A stretch of 7,861 bases of DNA from JABFSM01 sp052389555 (GTDB lineage: Bacteria > Gemmatimonadota > Gemmatimonadetes > Gemmatimonadales > GWC2-71-9). Positions 5,402 through 7,861 of this stretch are shown piece by piece. The stretch spans positions 1 through 7,861 of the forward strand of contig JBQTHV010000167.1 of the NCBI GenBank assembly GCA_052389555.1, read 5' to 3'. Numbering within the stretch: the first letter of the stretch is position 1; the number at the start of each line of letters is the position of its first letter. Made by a program: the position numbers and the translations under genes. Below the pieces are notes generated by a model, which worked only from the letters and a program-made list of their open reading frames with translations, made no database searches and had not been told where the DNA came from.

Positions 5402-7861
5402 GTACCGCCTCTCCCTCGTCGCTGGGTGTGACGGTTCTCACTGGCGCGGCCGGCAACGTGCAGGTCATGCCGACCTCGTTCGCGCAGGAGCGGTTCTTCC
5501 TGCTCGAACAAATCGAGCCGGACGCGGCGATCTACACGATCCCTGTCGCCCTCCAGCTCCGCGGCCCGCTCAACGCCGCGGCGCTGGAGGGCGCGCTCAA
5601 TGCCGTGGTGGCGCGCCACGAGGCACTCCGCACGGGATTCGACGTTCAGGGCGACGATCCCGTACAGGTGGTGTTCCCCGCCCTGCGCGTGGTACTCGGC
5701 CGGCGCGACCTGAGCTCGCTCCCGCCTGAGGCGCGCGAGGAAGCGGTGCTCGCCGCGACGACGGGGGAGGCGAACCGCGGCTTCGACCTGCGCACCCCGC
5801 CCCTCGTGCGCGCGGTGTTGCTCCGGCTCGCGCCGGAGGAGCACGTCCTGTTGCTCACCGCGCACCACATCGTCACCGATGGGTGGTCGTTCGGCGTGCT
5901 GTACCGTGAGGTGGCCCATTTCTATGGCACCCTCACAGGCAGGTCGAATGGAGACCTGCCGCCTCTGCCGATCCAGTACCCCGACTACGCGGTGTGGCAA
6001 CGAAGGGCCTTCCAGGGCGCGACCATCCGCCGCCAGCTCGCGTACTGGCAGACCCAGCTCCGGGGGCCGCTGCCCGTGCTGGAATTGCCGCTCGACCGGC
6101 CTCGCCCTGCCCTGCAGAGCTACCGCGGCGCGCGGCGCGAGATCCCGCTCCCGAAAGCCCTGGTCGAGAGCGTCCGCGCGCTCTGCCGGGCCGAGGGAGC
6201 AACGCCCTTCATGGGCTTCCTCGCCGGCTTTCACGCCTTGCTGCACCGGTACAGTGGGCAAGAGGACCTAACCGTCGGCACCCTCACGTCCGGCCGGCAC
6301 CGCACCGAGGTGGAACCGCTGATCGGATTGTTCGTGAATACCCTTGCTGTGCGAGTCGATCTCTCGGGGACGCCCAGCTTCACCACTGTGCTCGCGCGGG
6401 TGCGCGAGGCGGCAACGGCTGCCTATGCGAATCAGGAGGTACCGTTCGAGCAGGTGGTGCAGGCGGTGGAGCCCGAGCGCGATCGCAGCCGCAGCCCGAT
6501 CTTCCAGGCCGCGTTCCAGCTGCTCGAAACGATCACCGCGGAGCTCGAGCTGCCCGGCGTGACAGCCGTGGCGCTCCGTAGCGACAAGGCCACCACCAAG
6601 TTCGACCTCACCCTGATGCTCTCGGGGGCGCCGGGCGGCGCGCTCCGGGCGATTGTCGAGTACAACACCGATCTATTCGACGCGGCCACGATGGACCGGC
6701 TACTCGCGCACTACCGCGCCCTGCTCGAGGGCGCGGTTCGCGCGCCGCACCTTGCAGTGGCCGCGCTGCCGCTCCTGACCCCGGCCGAGCGCAAGCAAGT
6801 GGTGGAAGAGTGGAACGCGACCGAGGCGGACTATCCGCGCGAGGCCACGGTGCACGCCCTGGTGGCGGCCCAGGCAGCAGAGACCCCGAACGCCGTGGCC
6901 GTCGAGTTCGCGGGCGAGCGCCTCACCTATGCGGAGCTCGAGCAGCGTGCCGAGCGGCTCGCGGCGGTGCTGCGGGCGCGCGGAGTCGGGCGAGATACCC
7001 CGGTGGCGCTCTGCGTGGAGCGGTCGCCCGACATGGTGATCGGCATGCTGGGGATCTGGAAGGCGGGGGGCGCGTACGTGCCGCTCGATCCGGCCCACCC
7101 GGCGGAACGGCTGGCGTTCGTGCTGGAGGACGTGGGCGCCGCGCTGGTGCTGGCCCACCACCCGACCGTTCAGCAGCTCGAAACGCCGGTGGAGCGGCTG
7201 CTTCTGCTCGACGCACCGCTTCCCGAGGTGGAGAAGACCGAACCCATCGAGGCATCGCCCGACGACCTCGCGTACGTGATCTACACCTCAGGGTCCACTG
7301 GGAAGCCGAAGGGCGTCGAGGTGTCGCACCGCGCGGTGGTCAATTTCCTCGCGTCCATGCGGCGCGAGCCGGGACTCACTGCCCGCGATACCCTGCTCGC
7401 GGTGACGACGCTGTCGTTCGATATCGCGGGCCTCGAGATCTGGCTCCCGCTCACGGTCGGCGCTCGGGTCGTGATCGCGCCGCAGGACGTCGTGAGCGAT
7501 GGCCCGGGCCTCGCCGAGCTCATGGCCTCCTGCGGTACCACGGTGATGCAGGCGACGCCGGCCACCTGGCAGCTCTTGCTCGAGTCGGGGTGGCTGGGAT
7601 CTCCGCACCTGCGGGTCCTCTGCGGCGGCGAGGCCTTTCCGCCTCGGCTCGCCGAGCGGCTCGTCGCATCCTGCGCGTCCGTGTGGAACATGTACGGGCC
7701 GACTGAGACGACGATCTGGTCCGCCGTCCGGCGCATCGAGCCTAACACGCCGGTCACGATCGGCGGCCCGATCGCCAACACCCGGTTCTACGTACTCGAT
7801 GCGCGCGGCCAGCCGCAACCGGTCGGCGTGGCGGGTGAGCTCTGCATCGGCGGCGACGGCC
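5398..7861 (+). CDS. NRPS, 3'-partial: C(LCL)-A(Gly)...
   Basis: Open from ATG 5398 to the window end, with 821 full codons visible. The C domain is complete: C1 TSFAQERFFLLEQ (26-38), C2 RHEALRT (73-79), catalytic C3 HHIVTDG (156-162; second His H157, D161), C4 YPDYAVW (194-200), C5 IGLFVNTLAVR (309-319), C6 NQEVPFE (345-351) and C7 SRSPIFQ (364-370). The pattern is that of an LCL domain, which fits an upstream module without an epimerase. The A domain shows A1 LTYAEL (509-514), A2 WKAGGAYVPLDP (554-565), A3 YTSGSTGKPKG (629-639), A4 at F674-D675, A5 NMYGPTE (764-770) and A6 beginning near the end. Specificity residues D675, I676, L679, Q718, L741, G743, M765, I773 and W774 match the glycine-type code; the tenth (Lys of A10) is outside. 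The inferred role is to condense the upstream peptidyl chain onto glycine. The start overlaps the sulfotransferase stop by ATGA. ATG 5467, just before C1, is the alternative start and would leave almost no N-terminal extension. Confidence 0.96.
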   Translation, partial: MSTASPSSLGVTVLTGAAGNVQVMPTSFAQERFFLLEQIEPDAAIYTIPVALQLRGPLNAAALEGALNAVVARHEALRTGFDVQGDDPVQVVFPALRVVLGRRDLSSLPPEAREEAVLAATTGEANRGFDLRTPPLVRAVLLRLAPEEHVLLLTAHHIVTDGWSFGVLYREVAHFYGTLTGRSNGDLPPLPIQYPDYAVWQRRAFQGATIRRQLAYWQTQLRGPLPVLELPLDRPRPALQSYRGARREIPLPKALVESVRALCRAEGATPFMGFLAGFHALLHRYSGQEDLTVGTLTSGRHRTEVEPLIGLFVNTLAVRVDLSGTPSFTTVLARVREAATAAYANQEVPFEQVVQAVEPERDRSRSPIFQAAFQLLETITAELELPGVTAVALRSDKATTKFDLTLMLSGAPGGALRAIVEYNTDLFDAATMDRLLAHYRALLEGAVRAPHLAVAALPLLTPAERKQVVEEWNATEADYPREATVHALVAAQAAETPNAVAVEFAGERLTYAELEQRAERLAAVLRARGVGRDTPVALCVERSPDMVIGMLGIWKAGGAYVPLDPAHPAERLAFVLEDVGAALVLAHHPTVQQLETPVERLLLLDAPLPEVEKTEPIEASPDDLAYVIYTSGSTGKPKGVEVSHRAVVNFLASMRREPGLTARDTLLAVTTLSFDIAGLEIWLPLTVGARVVIAPQDVVSDGPGLAELMASCGTTVMQATPATWQLLLESGWLGSPHLRVLCGGEAFPPRLAERLVASCASVWNMYGPTETTIWSAVRRIEPNTPVTIGGPIANTRFYVLDARGQPQPVGVAGELCIGGDG
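5470..6780 (+). other. Condensation domain, LCL type
   Basis: This covers about residues 25-461 of the second NRPS. All seven C-domain core motifs are present, and the HHxxxDG active site is intact (H156, H157, D161, G162). It catalyses peptide bond formation between the upstream PCP-bound chain and the aminoacyl group of its own module. Phrases such as YTIPVALQLRGPL and VARHEALRT are typical of domains accepting an L (or N-methyl-L) donor. Confidence 0.9.
6841..7861 (+). other. Adenylation domain, predicted glycine, truncated by the window end
   Basis: This covers residues 482-821 of the second NRPS, from the N-terminal subdomain through A5 into A6 (GELCIGGDG). The pocket reads D-I-L-Q-L-G-M-I-W at positions 235-331 of the usual GrsA numbering, aligned by hand on A4, the TPA turn, CGGEA and YGPTE. 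Glycine codes of the form DILQLGxIWK are established. A7-A10 and the downstream carrier domain are outside the window. Confidence 0.8.

Noticed and set aside
3500..5470. Internal promoter, terminator or mobile-element ends around the sulfotransferase pair
   Set aside because: The genes overlap with no intergenic space. I found no convincing hairpin with a T-run, inverted repeat ends, target-site duplication or transposase.
5050..6261. Long minus-strand open frame of 403 codons across the sulfotransferase 2 / NRPS 2 junction
   Set aside because: It lies opposite two clearly identified genes. The product is Arg/Ala/Gly-rich with no recognisable motif, as expected for the antisense of high-GC coding DNA.
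6810..7706. Plus-strand open frame of 298 codons within the second NRPS
   Set aside because: It is out of frame with the A domain, whose A1-A5 motifs are all in frame 1. Its composition is Arg/Gly-rich and uninformative.

Overview
This window is the inside of a nonribosomal peptide synthetase (NRPS) gene cluster from a high-GC bacterium (about two-thirds G+C by eye, with G/C-rich third codon positions). The sequence does not settle the taxon. The style fits soil secondary-metabolite producers such as myxobacteria, acidobacteria or gemmatimonads, but that is only a guess. Four genes lie on the + strand and fill the whole window without gaps. I see no tRNA, rRNA, CRISPR array, insertion sequence, promoter or terminator.

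Layout: (1) 1-3528 is the 3' part of an NRPS gene. It encodes the end of a condensation (C) domain, an adenylation (A) domain with an N-methyltransferase (nMT) inserted between core motifs A8 and A9, a peptidyl carrier protein (PCP), and a short tail. (2) 3525-4445 is a sulfotransferase. (3) 4442-5401 is a second, tandemly duplicated sulfotransferase. (4) 5398-7861 is the 5' part of another NRPS gene with a complete LCL-type C domain and an A domain that runs off the window just after the A5/A6 region. All three junctions are 4-base ATGA stop/start overlaps, so the genes look like one translationally coupled transcription unit.

The specificity residues can be read directly. The first A domain gives D-L-F-N-N-A-L-T-Y-K, an alanine-type code. 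With the embedded nMT this predicts N-methyl-alanine. The second gives D-I-L-Q-L-G-M-I-W, a glycine-type code; its tenth residue lies beyond the window. If the line is colinear, it adds ...-(N-Me)Ala-Gly-... . Neither residue has a hydroxyl, so the sulfate acceptor of the two PAPS-dependent enzymes must lie elsewhere in the product.

The most unusual points are the paired sulfotransferase genes wedged between two NRPS genes, a remnant-like C-domain linker at the end of the first NRPS that suggests a once-continuous synthetase was split there, and the second sulfotransferase's loss of a Lys and a Gly from two motifs that the first copy keeps.
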